Part shown: positions 17,742 through 27,091 of the stretch, piece by piece
Layout: each line of letters begins with the position of its first letter
Position numbering within the stretch: position 1 is the first letter of the stretch
Source of the DNA: Bacteroidia bacterium
Lineage (GTDB): Bacteria; Bacteroidota; Bacteroidia; SpSt-205
Length of the DNA stretch: 64,000 nucleotides
Assembly: GCA_025059535.1 (NCBI GenBank)
Contig: JANXCX010000024.1
Span: 87,425-151,424 of the forward strand
Reading direction: 5' to 3'
Notes under the pieces: model-generated
Databases searched by the model: none
Told to the model about the DNA's origin: nothing
What the model saw: only the letters and a program-made list of their open reading frames with translations
Program-made: the position numbers and the translations under genes

Positions 17742-20174
17742 ATGCGTGCATTTATATTCGCCACCTTAGGTTTAGGATGGGTATGGGCTCAAAAGATTCT
17801 CCTGAAAGGCAGGGTAGTAGATGAAACCACCCGAGAGCCTCTCATTGGGGCCAAGGTAGTGATTGAGGGCGGGCAAACGGGCGCCCTCACCGACTTGGAA
17901 GGTCGCTTTCAAGTGGAGATAGGTTATGCGCCCACGCTGCGCCTTCAAGTAACCTACGAAGGTTATGAGGACAAAGCCTACCTCCTACGCGTACCAAGCG
18001 ACCGCTCGGAGATGGAGGTTGAGATTGCCCTCACGCCCCGAAACACCGTGCTTCAAGAGGTGGTAGTCTCGGCCGCTCGGCACGAGCAGCGCATTGAACA
18101 AGTCTCCGTATCCATGGATTTTGTGCGCCCGCGCCAGGTAGAGAATCTAGCCTCTATAGACCCTATAAAGGCGTTAGAACAGACCCCTGGCATCTCTACG
18201 AATAAGGATCAGCCCAGCATACGGGGTAGCAGCGGTTACACCTATGGCGCCGGCTCACGCGTGCTGCTTCTGCTGGATGGCCTACCGATGATGAGTCCAG
18301 ACCGACTCAGTACCCAGTTCGACCTAATTCCCGTAGATAACATCAAGCAAATAGAGATCGTAAAAGGAGCTTCTTCCGTACTCTATGGAACGGGGGCCTT
18401 AGGCGGCATCATAAATGTAGTTTCGGAGGATGTAAAGTTTCAGCCGCGTACGGTGGTACGGCTGCAACATCAGATTTACGACTCCCCGCGGCCTCCAGTA
18501 GGGGATTGGGACGGTCGTAGTTCCGCCACCGTCAGTGCAGCGCACATTCTTCATGCCCAACGCGTAGGGAATTGGGAAGTGAGCGCGCTTTTAGACCTTA
18601 TCCGGGATACAGGCTTTCGGAAAGAAGGCTTCTCGAATAGGGGTCGGACGTGGATTTCTATTAAGCATAATGCGCCTTTCTTAGAGGGGCTTCAGTACGG
18701 CGTTACCCTACAGGCTAATATTGACTCCAGTGCGACTTACATCGCTTGGGACAGCTTCCCCACGCGGGCCAATTTCCCCGGCGAGGGATTTTTGACCTAT
18801 CAGCTTCTCCAGCGGTATATGGTGGATCCTTTCATCTCGTATCTCACGCCTGGGGGTAATCGCCACTATCTGCGCGGGCGGCACTTTCGTACGGTAAATG
18901 ACCTTAGCACCCCACAATCTGGCGGGGCTACCTTGCACTACTACGATTATCAGTACATCCAGAATCTGGAGAAGTGGGGCAAGATCATCGTAGGGGCCAA
19001 CTATACCGAAAACCGGGTATATGCGCGAGAGGTCTTTGGCCGGGCACGCGGCCGGCAAGCCGCCGCTTTCGCCCAAGCGGAAATAGATGTTTGGCGCTTC
19101 CATATAAGTGCGGGTATACGCTATCAGTACGAGGATATTCAGGGCGATACTTCTTTTCGGATCAGGCCAGATGGGCGTGTCGTGAAGGATGAAGGGAAGC
19201 CCCTCATGCGTTTAGTCACGATACGCGAGCCTATTATACGCGGGGGTATTACTTTCACCCCTTTTACTGGTACTATCCTACGTGCTTCGTGGGGACAAGG
19301 CCTACGCAGCCCCTCTGTAGCTGAACGCTTTACCGCTACAGGCGCTGGCGGCATCTTAGTCTTCCCTAATCCCTACGTGAAGGTAGAGCGCGGCTATAGC
19401 GCCGAAATCGGCCTCCGCCAATACCTAAAAATTGGCGAGGCCCTCAAGGGCTTTCTGGATATCTCCGCTTTCCGCATGGAATTCCGCGATATGGTGGAAT
19501 TCCAGGTAAATACCGAAGTTTTCTTGCGCCTAAGCGGCCAATTGCCCTTCTCTGCTATCAACCTCTCGCGCGCGCGCATAGACGGTATAGAACCGCTATG
19601 GGGCTTACGGTATGAAAAAGGAAAGTTTTTCCTAAGTCTCAATGGAGGTGCTACTCTAATAAATCCCATCAATCCAGATGGCAGCAAAGAACTTGATACA
19701 CTAAATAATAACGAAGGGGCCTTCAGAGTGCTTCAAGCGGCCTTGAACCCCAATGTTCAGCCCGGCACGCCTGAGTATAACATCGCCCGCGATATTCCCT
19801 ATACCCTCAAATACCGCAATAAGCAAATCGTACGCGGCATTTTTGAGATTGGCTACGGAAGCGTCTCTCTCACCACTAATTTCCGCTACAGTAGCGGCAT
19901 TACAAATGTGGATAAGCTCTTTTTCCTTCTGGGCGTAGTTTCCTCGGGCGATCCTAATGCTACGGCACGGCAGCTAGCGGGCTTAGAAGAGTTTTACCGC
20001 GATTATGCCGCTAAGCCTTATACCGTTTGGGACTTTATCCTAGCCTACGATACCAAGCGGGTGCGATGGTCCTTCCACATATTCAATGCCTTCAATCGGA
20101 TTTACACTACTTTGCCGGGGACATTGAATGAGCAGCGGTCATTTGCAATTCAATGCATAATTCGCGTTCAGTAG
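17742..20174 (+). CDS. TonB-dependent receptor with N-terminal carboxypeptidase-regulatory-like domain
   Basis: GRVVDETTREPLIGAKVVIEGGQTGALTDLEGRFQV; plug SIRGSSGYTYGAGSRVLLLLDGLPMMSPD, IEIVKGASSVLYGTGALGGIINVVSE. Confidence 0.93.
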   Translation: MRAFIFATLGLGWVWAQKILLKGRVVDETTREPLIGAKVVIEGGQTGALTDLEGRFQVEIGYAPTLRLQVTYEGYEDKAYLLRVPSDRSEMEVEIALTPRNTVLQEVVVSAARHEQRIEQVSVSMDFVRPRQVENLASIDPIKALEQTPGISTNKDQPSIRGSSGYTYGAGSRVLLLLDGLPMMSPDRLSTQFDLIPVDNIKQIEIVKGASSVLYGTGALGGIINVVSEDVKFQPRTVVRLQHQIYDSPRPPVGDWDGRSSATVSAAHILHAQRVGNWEVSALLDLIRDTGFRKEGFSNRGRTWISIKHNAPFLEGLQYGVTLQANIDSSATYIAWDSFPTRANFPGEGFLTYQLLQRYMVDPFISYLTPGGNRHYLRGRHFRTVNDLSTPQSGGATLHYYDYQYIQNLEKWGKIIVGANYTENRVYAREVFGRARGRQAAAFAQAEIDVWRFHISAGIRYQYEDIQGDTSFRIRPDGRVVKDEGKPLMRLVTIREPIIRGGITFTPFTGTILRASWGQGLRSPSVAERFTATGAGGILVFPNPYVKVERGYSAEIGLRQYLKIGEALKGFLDISAFRMEFRDMVEFQVNTEVFLRLSGQLPFSAINLSRARIDGIEPLWGLRYEKGKFFLSLNGGATLINPINPDGSKELDTLNNNEGAFRVLQAALNPNVQPGTPEYNIARDIPYTLKYRNKQIVRGIFEIGYGSVSLTTNFRYSSGITNVDKLFFLLGVVSSGDPNATARQLAGLEEFYRDYAAKPYTVWDFILAYDTKRVRWSFHIFNAFNRIYTTLPGTLNEQRSFAIQCIIRVQ

Positions 20175-20182
20175 AATTTACC

Positions 20183-20190
20183 TACCTTTG
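20183..20190 (+). promoter_or_regulatory. Bacteroidota -7 promoter element TACCTTTG
   Basis: 8 nt before ATG at 20199. Confidence 0.6.
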
Positions 20191-20198
20191 CTGGCAGT

Positions 20199-20993
20199 AT
20201 GCGTAGTATGCGAGTCGTGCTTGTCAGTGTGGCCCTGCTAAGTGGGGGCCTACTCCATGCCCAAGAAGGCGTGAAATTCGGGTTGCGATTGTCGCCGGGG
20301 ATTGGCTTTTTCGGCGTTGACTCAAGCGGCCGTACCTCCATCAAGAACCTCACCTCTAGTGGTGCCTTCAACATCGCTGGAGGGTTAATGCTTAGCTTCG
20401 GATTTTCGGATAATGTGGCCCTAATCTTAGGGCTCGGCATGGCCCGCGGCAGCGGCAAGATTACCCTAAAGCCCGACTATGGCATAGTCGGCCGCGTGGG
20501 AACTAACGCTGACACCCTTTACCTCCGAGAAACCGGCCTTACAGGCGAGTCGCCGATTTCCTACCGCCTTACTAGCCTCAATGTACCTGTATTCATCAAG
20601 CTGCGCACAAACCCTATAGCTGAAACGCCTATCCGCGCAAAGGCCCTTTTAGGTGGTCAGGTAGACTTACGTATAGGCTCCTCCACTAAGTCCGAGCGCC
20701 GCTTGGTAGCGGAGTCTTTTATTGATGAGGGTGTCGTACGTACCAGCGACCATTTTGGTAGCTTCTTTGCACAGCTCTCCGCCGGGGCGGGCGTAGATGT
20801 AGTTCTGGAAGGCATTGGTACGATTGACTTTACAATCCTTTACAATCATGGCTTGACTAATTTCCTAAATAAAGACTTCAAATTTGAGGCTACGGTGAAT
20901 AATACCACCTATACTGACCTGAAGCCGTACGAAAAGCTGCGCGGCATTCTTAGTACCTTGCAGTTCCAGCTCATCTTCTGGTTCGGCGAATAA
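20199..20993 (+). CDS. Outer-membrane beta-barrel protein (PorT-like family)
   Basis: Signal peptide then VKFGLRLSPGIGFFGVDSS...GGLMLSFGFSDNVALILGLGMARGSGK...QFQLIFWFGE. Confidence 0.7.
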   Translation: MRSMRVVLVSVALLSGGLLHAQEGVKFGLRLSPGIGFFGVDSSGRTSIKNLTSSGAFNIAGGLMLSFGFSDNVALILGLGMARGSGKITLKPDYGIVGRVGTNADTLYLRETGLTGESPISYRLTSLNVPVFIKLRTNPIAETPIRAKALLGGQVDLRIGSSTKSERRLVAESFIDEGVVRTSDHFGSFFAQLSAGAGVDVVLEGIGTIDFTILYNHGLTNFLNKDFKFEATVNNTTYTDLKPYEKLRGILSTLQFQLIFWFGE

Positions 20994-21014
20994 GCCTTTT
21001 AGCTGGCTTGCTTC

Positions 21015-21048
21015 GGGCACCCTCTTATAGAGGGTGCCCAGTTTTTTT
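21015..21048 (+). terminator. Rho-independent terminator
   Basis: Perfect 10-bp stem GGGCACCCTC-TTATA-GAGGGTGCCC followed by AGTTTTTTT, just after the barrel-protein gene. Confidence 0.92.
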
Positions 21049-21051
21049 ATT

Positions 21052-21813
21052 TTAGCGCAGAAATAGAACCACGCCGATTACCATCAGTACCGTTGCGAAT
21101 AGGCGGGCTAAATGGACCCCAGCCACCCGCTGAGCCAGGCGCGAGCTTAATGCGCTACCTAAAAATATGCCCACCCCTAAGGCTAAACTGACGCCCACGG
21201 CTACATTCCCACTGCGCCAATAAGGAATAACGGCCATAAAGCTTACGGGCAGTGTCATAGTAAGGAGGCTTGTGCCTTGAGCCGTATGCTGGTCTAGGCC
21301 CGCTAACGCCACGAGTAAGGGCACAATAATCACTCCCCCTCCTAATCCTGTAAGACCTTTTAGGGCACCGGCCAATAGCCCTACAAACACCCCTAATAGT
21401 AGGCGTTGCCAGATAGAACGTACAACTGGATGGGCTTTTTGTATCCGCCGCCCCGCCTGCCAAAACTGCCACATACTTACAGCAATCAGAAAAAAGGCAA
21501 ATACCCGCCTCAACAGCACGGTAGACCAGCTTTGTATCCACGCCGCTACGAAGAAGCTGGCTATCCCTAAGCCGGTGGCTATTCCTAAAGCCAAGCGCCA
21601 TTCTACACGGCCGTACCGATAGTAATTCCACGCCGCCCAGCCAAATACAGGGAAGGCAAAAGCTAAAAGGGCCGTACCCTGCGCTAAATGCTGCGAATAC
21701 CCCAAAAGAAGTACAAGGAGGGGAATGATAATCGTTCCACCTCCTATGCCTATCATCCCGCTCAGAAGGCCCGCAAGCATTCCAAGCCCTATACCTACAA
21801 GCAGCTCGTGCAT
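21052..21813 (-). CDS. TauE/SafE (TSUP) family sulfite exporter-like membrane protein
   Basis: Duplicated G(I)GGGxIIxPLL motifs (GMIGIGGGTIIIPLLVLLLG; GLTGLGGGVIIVPLLVALAG). Confidence 0.85.
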   Translation of the reverse strand: MHELLVGIGLGMLAGLLSGMIGIGGGTIIIPLLVLLLGYSQHLAQGTALLAFAFPVFGWAAWNYYRYGRVEWRLALGIATGLGIASFFVAAWIQSWSTVLLRRVFAFFLIAVSMWQFWQAGRRIQKAHPVVRSIWQRLLLGVFVGLLAGALKGLTGLGGGVIIVPLLVALAGLDQHTAQGTSLLTMTLPVSFMAVIPYWRSGNVAVGVSLALGVGIFLGSALSSRLAQRVAGVHLARLFATVLMVIGVVLFLR

Positions 21814-21846
21814 AGTTATTTTTGGTTATTTTTGCAACATAATAAC

Positions 21847-21873
21847 AAAAAAGGGCAGGGTTATACCCTGCCC
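21847..21873 (-). terminator. Rho-independent terminator for the minus-strand T9SS cargo gene
   Basis: GGGCAGGG-TTATA-CCCTGCCC hairpin; minus strand continues into TTTTTT. Confidence 0.85.
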
Positions 21874-21900
21874 CTTTGGTAGGAGGCGTAAGGCCTCTGT

Positions 21901-23922
21901 TTAGTAAAGTACGAGACGCAGGCCTTTGGTATAGCCCCGGTAGGTAACGCTTAAGAGGTAAGTACCGGGCGCAAGACCGCTGGGTAGGGCGAGGTTATGC
22001 GTACCCGAAGGCAGATCGGGCGAAGCCTCCCACAGAAGGCGGCCTGTCATATCCATAAGACGCAGAACTACGTTGTCACCTTCTGTCAGCTCAATGCGTA
22101 CCTGGGCAGATTCCTTGGCTGGGTTAGGCCAGAGAAAGGCATTCCAGTAAGGTGGAAGAGGCGGGAGGGAAAAACCAAGCGCAGGATTAAGGGCACTAGC
22201 CACCAGGCCTATGGCATAGTCTACAGTTTCTATTTCACGCGAAGGCGCCCACACACCCGCCACTCCTTCCAACGCTCGCCGAGAACTTAAGCTACCCTCT
22301 TGAGATACTATGCGATTAACGAAATTTTGTGGCAGTGGGCCAGAGGGCAGCAGGGTAAGGAAACCCACCGCTAAGCCCTGACCCCCCTCTAAGCGTATGG
22401 GGTTTGTAAGGCGCACCGTATAGCGCCGAAGGAAAAGAAGCGTCTCCACCGGCGCGGCTCTATCTATAGTGAGTGTATCTAAAACTTCCCCATTCTCAAA
22501 ATCTTGCACGCGCAGACCTACCGAATCCAAGCGCTGACCTATGGCGTCATTGCGCGGATCGTAAGCAAATACCCACAGGGCTACAGGGAAATCGCCATCA
22601 CCGCGCGGCTGATGCTGATAGAGCATATCCAGCGAGAGGGCTTCTATGCGCAGGCTATCTGGCGCCACAAAGGTCATCCCACTCGGGAAGCCTAAGCCCC
22701 CTGCGCCATCTTCAGCCGGCTCAAATTCGCCATCATCAAAGCGTAGGAGGTATTTGCCCCTGTTTGGACCGCTTTGCAGAGGAGCACATAGTACGGCACG
22801 CGCACGTAGGCGATTATTCGCGGGCAGCGCATCGCCTCCACTCAACAGGTTGACTTGATACTCAGCTATAAGCGGCTTAGTGCTCAGAGAGGTAGTGGGT
22901 GATTGATCTACAGGAAGGCGCCGTGTAAAAAGTACTGTATCCCGCGCATCCACATCCAAGCCCGAAGTATGAAGTACGGTATCCCGATGGATAGCTTGGG
23001 GGTTGCCTTCCTCAAAAAGCGAGAGAATACACCGAATGTTACCCGTAGTAGGCTGATTTCCCGTGTTGAATACCACCGCTGGGACGGAGGGGGAAGCGCC
23101 ATTTTGAAGGAGAAAAACACCTTGACTGTATTCATTGAAGAGCCAATCCGCCTGAATATCCCGTATAGTGCAGTCAAAGCTGGAGGGGCGCCATATCTTT
23201 ATAGCTTTTTTAGCGAAAGGCGGTTCCCAACGCTGGGCTATATTTAACCCACTTTGGCCGGTCGCATTCTCCATACCCACCACATTATAGTTTCCGCTAC
23301 CATAGCCTGGGTAGTAGCCCGGGCTAATCGTATCATACTGAAGGAGTATGGAATTGTCGCGTGGGTCTAAAATGATTTGGAAGACGCATTTACCAGTCCA
23401 TCCCTCGGGCTGCTGGCCATTCCAGTAGGCCACACTGTCCCAGGTTATCACAAAGCGTCCGGCACCATCAGTGCCATAGGCCAAGCGCGCGCCAGGGATA
23501 GGGGTTCCATCCTCCTTGACAAAAGTAAGGTCGGCCAAATAGGCCGCTATCCACTGATTCGGAAAAGCGGAATTGGGAAAGGTAGGGAAAACTGCGGAGC
23601 CTGCCGAAGCCACATTCGCCCGCCGACCAAAAGTTATGTAGCCATTATAACCTATGTAGATTTCATCGTACTTATTCCAGTAAAAAGTGAATTCAAACGG
23701 CAGGCGGATCGGCCCGACTACCCCATCATCCCCGAGAAGCTGGATGAAGCTAGGGTTACCATTATTGAGCTGGCTTGTAGGCACCCACTGGAAAGTCGGT
23801 ATGGAGTCGGGGTTTCCGACGGCACTTTCGGTATACCACCGATAGCCGCACAGGTCGCTACCAGTAGGTGCAGGTTGGGCCTTCAGGCTAAGTAGGAGGC
23901 CGAGTAAAGTAAGCCAACGCAT
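21901..23922 (-). CDS. Secreted protein with T9SS type A C-terminal sorting domain
   Basis: C-terminal LWPNPAKESAQVRIELTEGDNVVLRLMDMTGRLLWEASPDLPSGTHNLALPSGLAPGTYLLSVTYRGYTKGLRLVLY. Confidence 0.85.
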   Translation of the reverse strand: MRWLTLLGLLLSLKAQPAPTGSDLCGYRWYTESAVGNPDSIPTFQWVPTSQLNNGNPSFIQLLGDDGVVGPIRLPFEFTFYWNKYDEIYIGYNGYITFGRRANVASAGSAVFPTFPNSAFPNQWIAAYLADLTFVKEDGTPIPGARLAYGTDGAGRFVITWDSVAYWNGQQPEGWTGKCVFQIILDPRDNSILLQYDTISPGYYPGYGSGNYNVVGMENATGQSGLNIAQRWEPPFAKKAIKIWRPSSFDCTIRDIQADWLFNEYSQGVFLLQNGASPSVPAVVFNTGNQPTTGNIRCILSLFEEGNPQAIHRDTVLHTSGLDVDARDTVLFTRRLPVDQSPTTSLSTKPLIAEYQVNLLSGGDALPANNRLRARAVLCAPLQSGPNRGKYLLRFDDGEFEPAEDGAGGLGFPSGMTFVAPDSLRIEALSLDMLYQHQPRGDGDFPVALWVFAYDPRNDAIGQRLDSVGLRVQDFENGEVLDTLTIDRAAPVETLLFLRRYTVRLTNPIRLEGGQGLAVGFLTLLPSGPLPQNFVNRIVSQEGSLSSRRALEGVAGVWAPSREIETVDYAIGLVASALNPALGFSLPPLPPYWNAFLWPNPAKESAQVRIELTEGDNVVLRLMDMTGRLLWEASPDLPSGTHNLALPSGLAPGTYLLSVTYRGYTKGLRLVLY

Positions 23923-23926
23923 AAGG

Positions 23927-23934
23927 CAAAGTTA
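23927..23934 (-). promoter_or_regulatory. Bacteroidota -7 promoter element TAACTTTG (minus strand)
   Basis: 4 nt before ATG at 23922. Confidence 0.6.
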
Positions 23935-24005
23935 GAGATAAATCCAAAAGTAAAGGCAAATCCCACCTAAAGGTTGGCATTTCGGATTCAGCTAAATTTT
24001 GCCCG

Positions 24006-25130
24006 ATGCGGCGCGTCGGCATAGTGGGCGGCGGACAGCTTGGCCGTATGCTTATTCAGGCAGGGATAGATTTGGATTTGCGGCTGCGCGTACTAGATGG
24101 CGCAGCTGACTCGCCCTGCTCGGGTATCGCGCACGAATTTGTGCTAGGGTCGGTGCGCAGCGCTACCGACCTCTATGAGTTTGGAAAAGACTTGGAGATA
24201 GTAACCATAGAGCTTGAGGAAGTTTCCGTAGAAGGTCTGCGCCTACTTCAAGGGCGGGGGATTCATGTAGCCCCAGCGCCAGCTATCGTAGAGCTTATTC
24301 AGGATAAGGGAACGCAACGGCAGTGGTATGCCCAGCACGGCTTTCCTTGCCCCCGTTTCCAGCTGTGGACGCCAGGTATGCCCATAGAGCTCTCCTTTCC
24401 GTTAGTGCAAAAGGCGCGCCGTGGGGGGTATGATGGGCGCGGCGTCCAGATAGCCCACACGCCCAGCGATCTTTGGCCCGTGCCCAGCGTGCTGGAAGAG
24501 TATTTGCCTATTCTCAAAGAAGTAAGCGTGATCGCTGCGCGCAACCGCGCCGGCGAAGTGCGCACTTTCCCGCCCGTAGAGTCGGTTTTTCACCCTCAGG
24601 CCCATATAGTAACGCACCTGAAAATTCCCGCTGACCTTCCACCTGACTTGGCGCAAGAGGCCCAGCAGTTAGCTGCTCATTTAGCCGAAACTTTACGCAT
24701 AGAAGGCCTTTTGGCCGTAGAGCTTTTCCTTACCACTGACAGCCAATGGTATCTCAACGAAGCGGCTCCTAGGCCACATAATACGGGCCACATCACCGTC
24801 AAAGCTTGCTGGACCAGCCAATTTGAGCAGCACTGGCGCGCCATTCTAAATTTGCCTTTAGGGGAGACCCGCCTGCACACCCCTGGCGCGCTCGTAAATA
24901 TCCTCGGGCCCGCTGGCGCCAATGGAACGCCGCGCTTTCCCTTCTTAGAAGCCATCCTGCGTCTGCCAGGCGTCTCCGTCCACCTTTATGGCAAGCGTAA
25001 GAGCACGCCTTTCCGCAAGCTGGGGCATGTCCTCCTCCTTGCCCCAGACCCTCCTACGCTCCAAAAGCACCTAGCCCAGGTCCAAAGCCTCCTGCAGGTG
25101 GAGGTAGAAGAAGAAACTACACAGGGCTGA
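24006..25130 (+). CDS. purK: 5-(carboxyamino)imidazole ribonucleotide synthase
   Basis: VGIVGGGQLGRMLIQAG, YDGRGVQ, LNEAAPRPHNTGHITVKAC, FEQHWRAILNLPLG ATP-grasp signatures. Confidence 0.94.
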   Translation: MRRVGIVGGGQLGRMLIQAGIDLDLRLRVLDGAADSPCSGIAHEFVLGSVRSATDLYEFGKDLEIVTIELEEVSVEGLRLLQGRGIHVAPAPAIVELIQDKGTQRQWYAQHGFPCPRFQLWTPGMPIELSFPLVQKARRGGYDGRGVQIAHTPSDLWPVPSVLEEYLPILKEVSVIAARNRAGEVRTFPPVESVFHPQAHIVTHLKIPADLPPDLAQEAQQLAAHLAETLRIEGLLAVELFLTTDSQWYLNEAAPRPHNTGHITVKACWTSQFEQHWRAILNLPLGETRLHTPGALVNILGPAGANGTPRFPFLEAILRLPGVSVHLYGKRKSTPFRKLGHVLLLAPDPPTLQKHLAQVQSLLQVEVEEETTQG

Positions 25131-25151
25131 ATTTAGTTAAGGACTTGCATT

Positions 25152-25766
25152 ATGCGCTGGATATGGGCTTTGCCTGTAGCGCTTTTATTTCTTGGATGCC
25201 AGCAAGGTCCTCAGCCGCCAGCTGCCTCTATTGAAGCGGCTCAGCCTACTTCCGCTGGTGAAGGTAAATCCATCCAACTCACTCCCGCCACTAGTCAGAT
25301 TATCGCGATTGGCCGAAAGCTCACTGGCAAACACGAAATCCGCTTCCCTCTCAAGAGCGGCCAGCTTACCCTTGCTCCAGATAACTGCATAGCGGGAGGA
25401 AAAATCGTCTTAGACATCAGTAAGCTGGAAGTGCTAGACCTCAAGGGCGAGTGGAAAGGTAAGCTGGAAGAGCATCTGCGCAGCGAAGATTTCTTCCTCA
25501 CAACCACTTACCCCGAAGCCATATTTGAAATTACCGGCTGCGAAAAAAGTGCCAGCGATACGGTATATCTTGCGGGAAATCTCACCCTACGGGGCGTTAC
25601 GAAAAACATTCGGTTTCCCGCTGTGGTTCGGCTGACGCAAGATACCCTATATGCCACGGCTAACTTCACTATCAATCGGCAGGAGTGGGGTATAGCCTAT
25701 AAGGGAAAAGCCGACGATCTGATTCAGGATGAGGTAGCTATTCAGCTAAACCTTCGGGCACCTTGA
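25152..25766 (+). CDS. YceI family lipoprotein
   Basis: Lipobox LFLGCQQ; GGKIVLDISKLEVLDL...LRSEDFFLTTTYPEAIFEITG...GNLTLRGVTKNIRFPAVV. Confidence 0.85.
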   Translation: MRWIWALPVALLFLGCQQGPQPPAASIEAAQPTSAGEGKSIQLTPATSQIIAIGRKLTGKHEIRFPLKSGQLTLAPDNCIAGGKIVLDISKLEVLDLKGEWKGKLEEHLRSEDFFLTTTYPEAIFEITGCEKSASDTVYLAGNLTLRGVTKNIRFPAVVRLTQDTLYATANFTINRQEWGIAYKGKADDLIQDEVAIQLNLRAP

Positions 25767-27089
25767 AACTAAACCTGCCACAAGAAAAAGAATAAGGGTC
25801 GGTGTACAAATGGCCAGGTGGCGTAGCTCCAGTATGCGTAGAGCTATGTGCGTAAAGGGTAAGCAGAGCGCATAGCCACCCAGTAGCCAAAACGCCGGAT
25901 TAGCAGTGCGCCAGCCTTTCAGGCCCACTAAAGCTAAGCTTCCTATGAAGCCAGTGAGGAAAAAAAATGAGCTCGCTATATAGAAGGGGTGTTTGTAAAA
26001 AGTTTTTCCCCAGCCGAGCGGGGATAGCGTTTGATTTTCATAGATTAGGTAGCCTACGAGCGCATGGGTAAGCTGGAAAAGGGTGGATTGCCAGCGGGTA
26101 AGGGTGAGGCCTAATCGCTGCGCTTGGGGGCGCAAGCTATCGTAGCGAAAACAACTATCAGGCTGACCTCTAGTGGCATGTATCTCCGCTAGCAGCCAGA
26201 CGAGTTCGTTCTTTTCGGAAGGGGGTAAGTAGCGTGCAGCGGTAAGGTGGAGAAGCGCCTCAGGTAGAGGGGCTTCATAGCCCATTAGCATGAAGTAAAA
26301 TCGGCTATCGGATGAAATCCCCAGTCGCTCCGTAAGCGGCCGCATAAACTCCCACGGCGGTTCGTGGTAAGCATCTTTGTAGAGCGACCTATTTCCATGA
26401 AGGGGACGGAAATCCCCATGTACTTGAAAGTTTCGCCCAATCCATAGGCCCTCGGCCAGCAGAAAAGGAAAAAGAAAGGCTAGGACTTGGCGGAGAATGG
26501 CCTTTCGCGGGCTCTCCTGCACATACTGGAGGGTAAAGTACGCTAAGATGGGCAAAAGGAGCACAAGACTAGCAGGCCGCAGAAAGAAAAGGAGGGTAAA
26601 TAACACCCCGGCCCATCCGTGATATCCCTGCAGAAGGAGTAGGGGGGTAACGACCATAAGGGCGCTAGCAGGGGCGTCTGTAAGAAGGTCGGTCCAGCGC
26701 TGGGCTCCATACAGCCCACCTAGCGTCCAGGCTAAACCCATGAAATGGCGCCCCAGCGGAGGCACCCCCTGTAATTTCAGCCAGTATAGGGAATAGTAAA
26801 CAGTACCTAAGACTAGCCCTAGCTGCAGGATGATAAGGAGCCATTCGGCGCTGCGCTCCTGCCGCAATAGGGCATACCCTAAGCCGTAGAGCAGCCCATA
26901 CCCTGGCAGGCGGTCGTCTGGCCAGTAGAGGCCCTGCTTAAAGTAGTAAAGGATGGGCTCTAGGTAGCCTGCGCTATCTGGCGCACGAAAAGGCCAATCT
27001 CCTTCCCCCCGCCCCCGCCGGTAGAGAGCGTAGATTAGGGAAAGCACAAAGGCCAAGACTGTCCATAGCGTGGCTACCCCCCCTCTCAC
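25746..27089 (-). CDS. Multi-pass membrane protein, possible glycosyltransferase-like
   Basis: About 10 hydrophobic segments, RAPDSAGYLEPILYYFKQGLYWPDDRLPGYGLLYGLGY N-terminal loop. Confidence 0.45.
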   Translation of the reverse strand: MRGGVATLWTVLAFVLSLIYALYRRGRGEGDWPFRAPDSAGYLEPILYYFKQGLYWPDDRLPGYGLLYGLGYALLRQERSAEWLLIILQLGLVLGTVYYSLYWLKLQGVPPLGRHFMGLAWTLGGLYGAQRWTDLLTDAPASALMVVTPLLLLQGYHGWAGVLFTLLFFLRPASLVLLLPILAYFTLQYVQESPRKAILRQVLAFLFPFLLAEGLWIGRNFQVHGDFRPLHGNRSLYKDAYHEPPWEFMRPLTERLGISSDSRFYFMLMGYEAPLPEALLHLTAARYLPPSEKNELVWLLAEIHATRGQPDSCFRYDSLRPQAQRLGLTLTRWQSTLFQLTHALVGYLIYENQTLSPLGWGKTFYKHPFYIASSFFFLTGFIGSLALVGLKGWRTANPAFWLLGGYALCLPFTHIALRILELRHLAICTPTLILFLVAGLVSRCPKV

Positions 27090-27091
27090 GC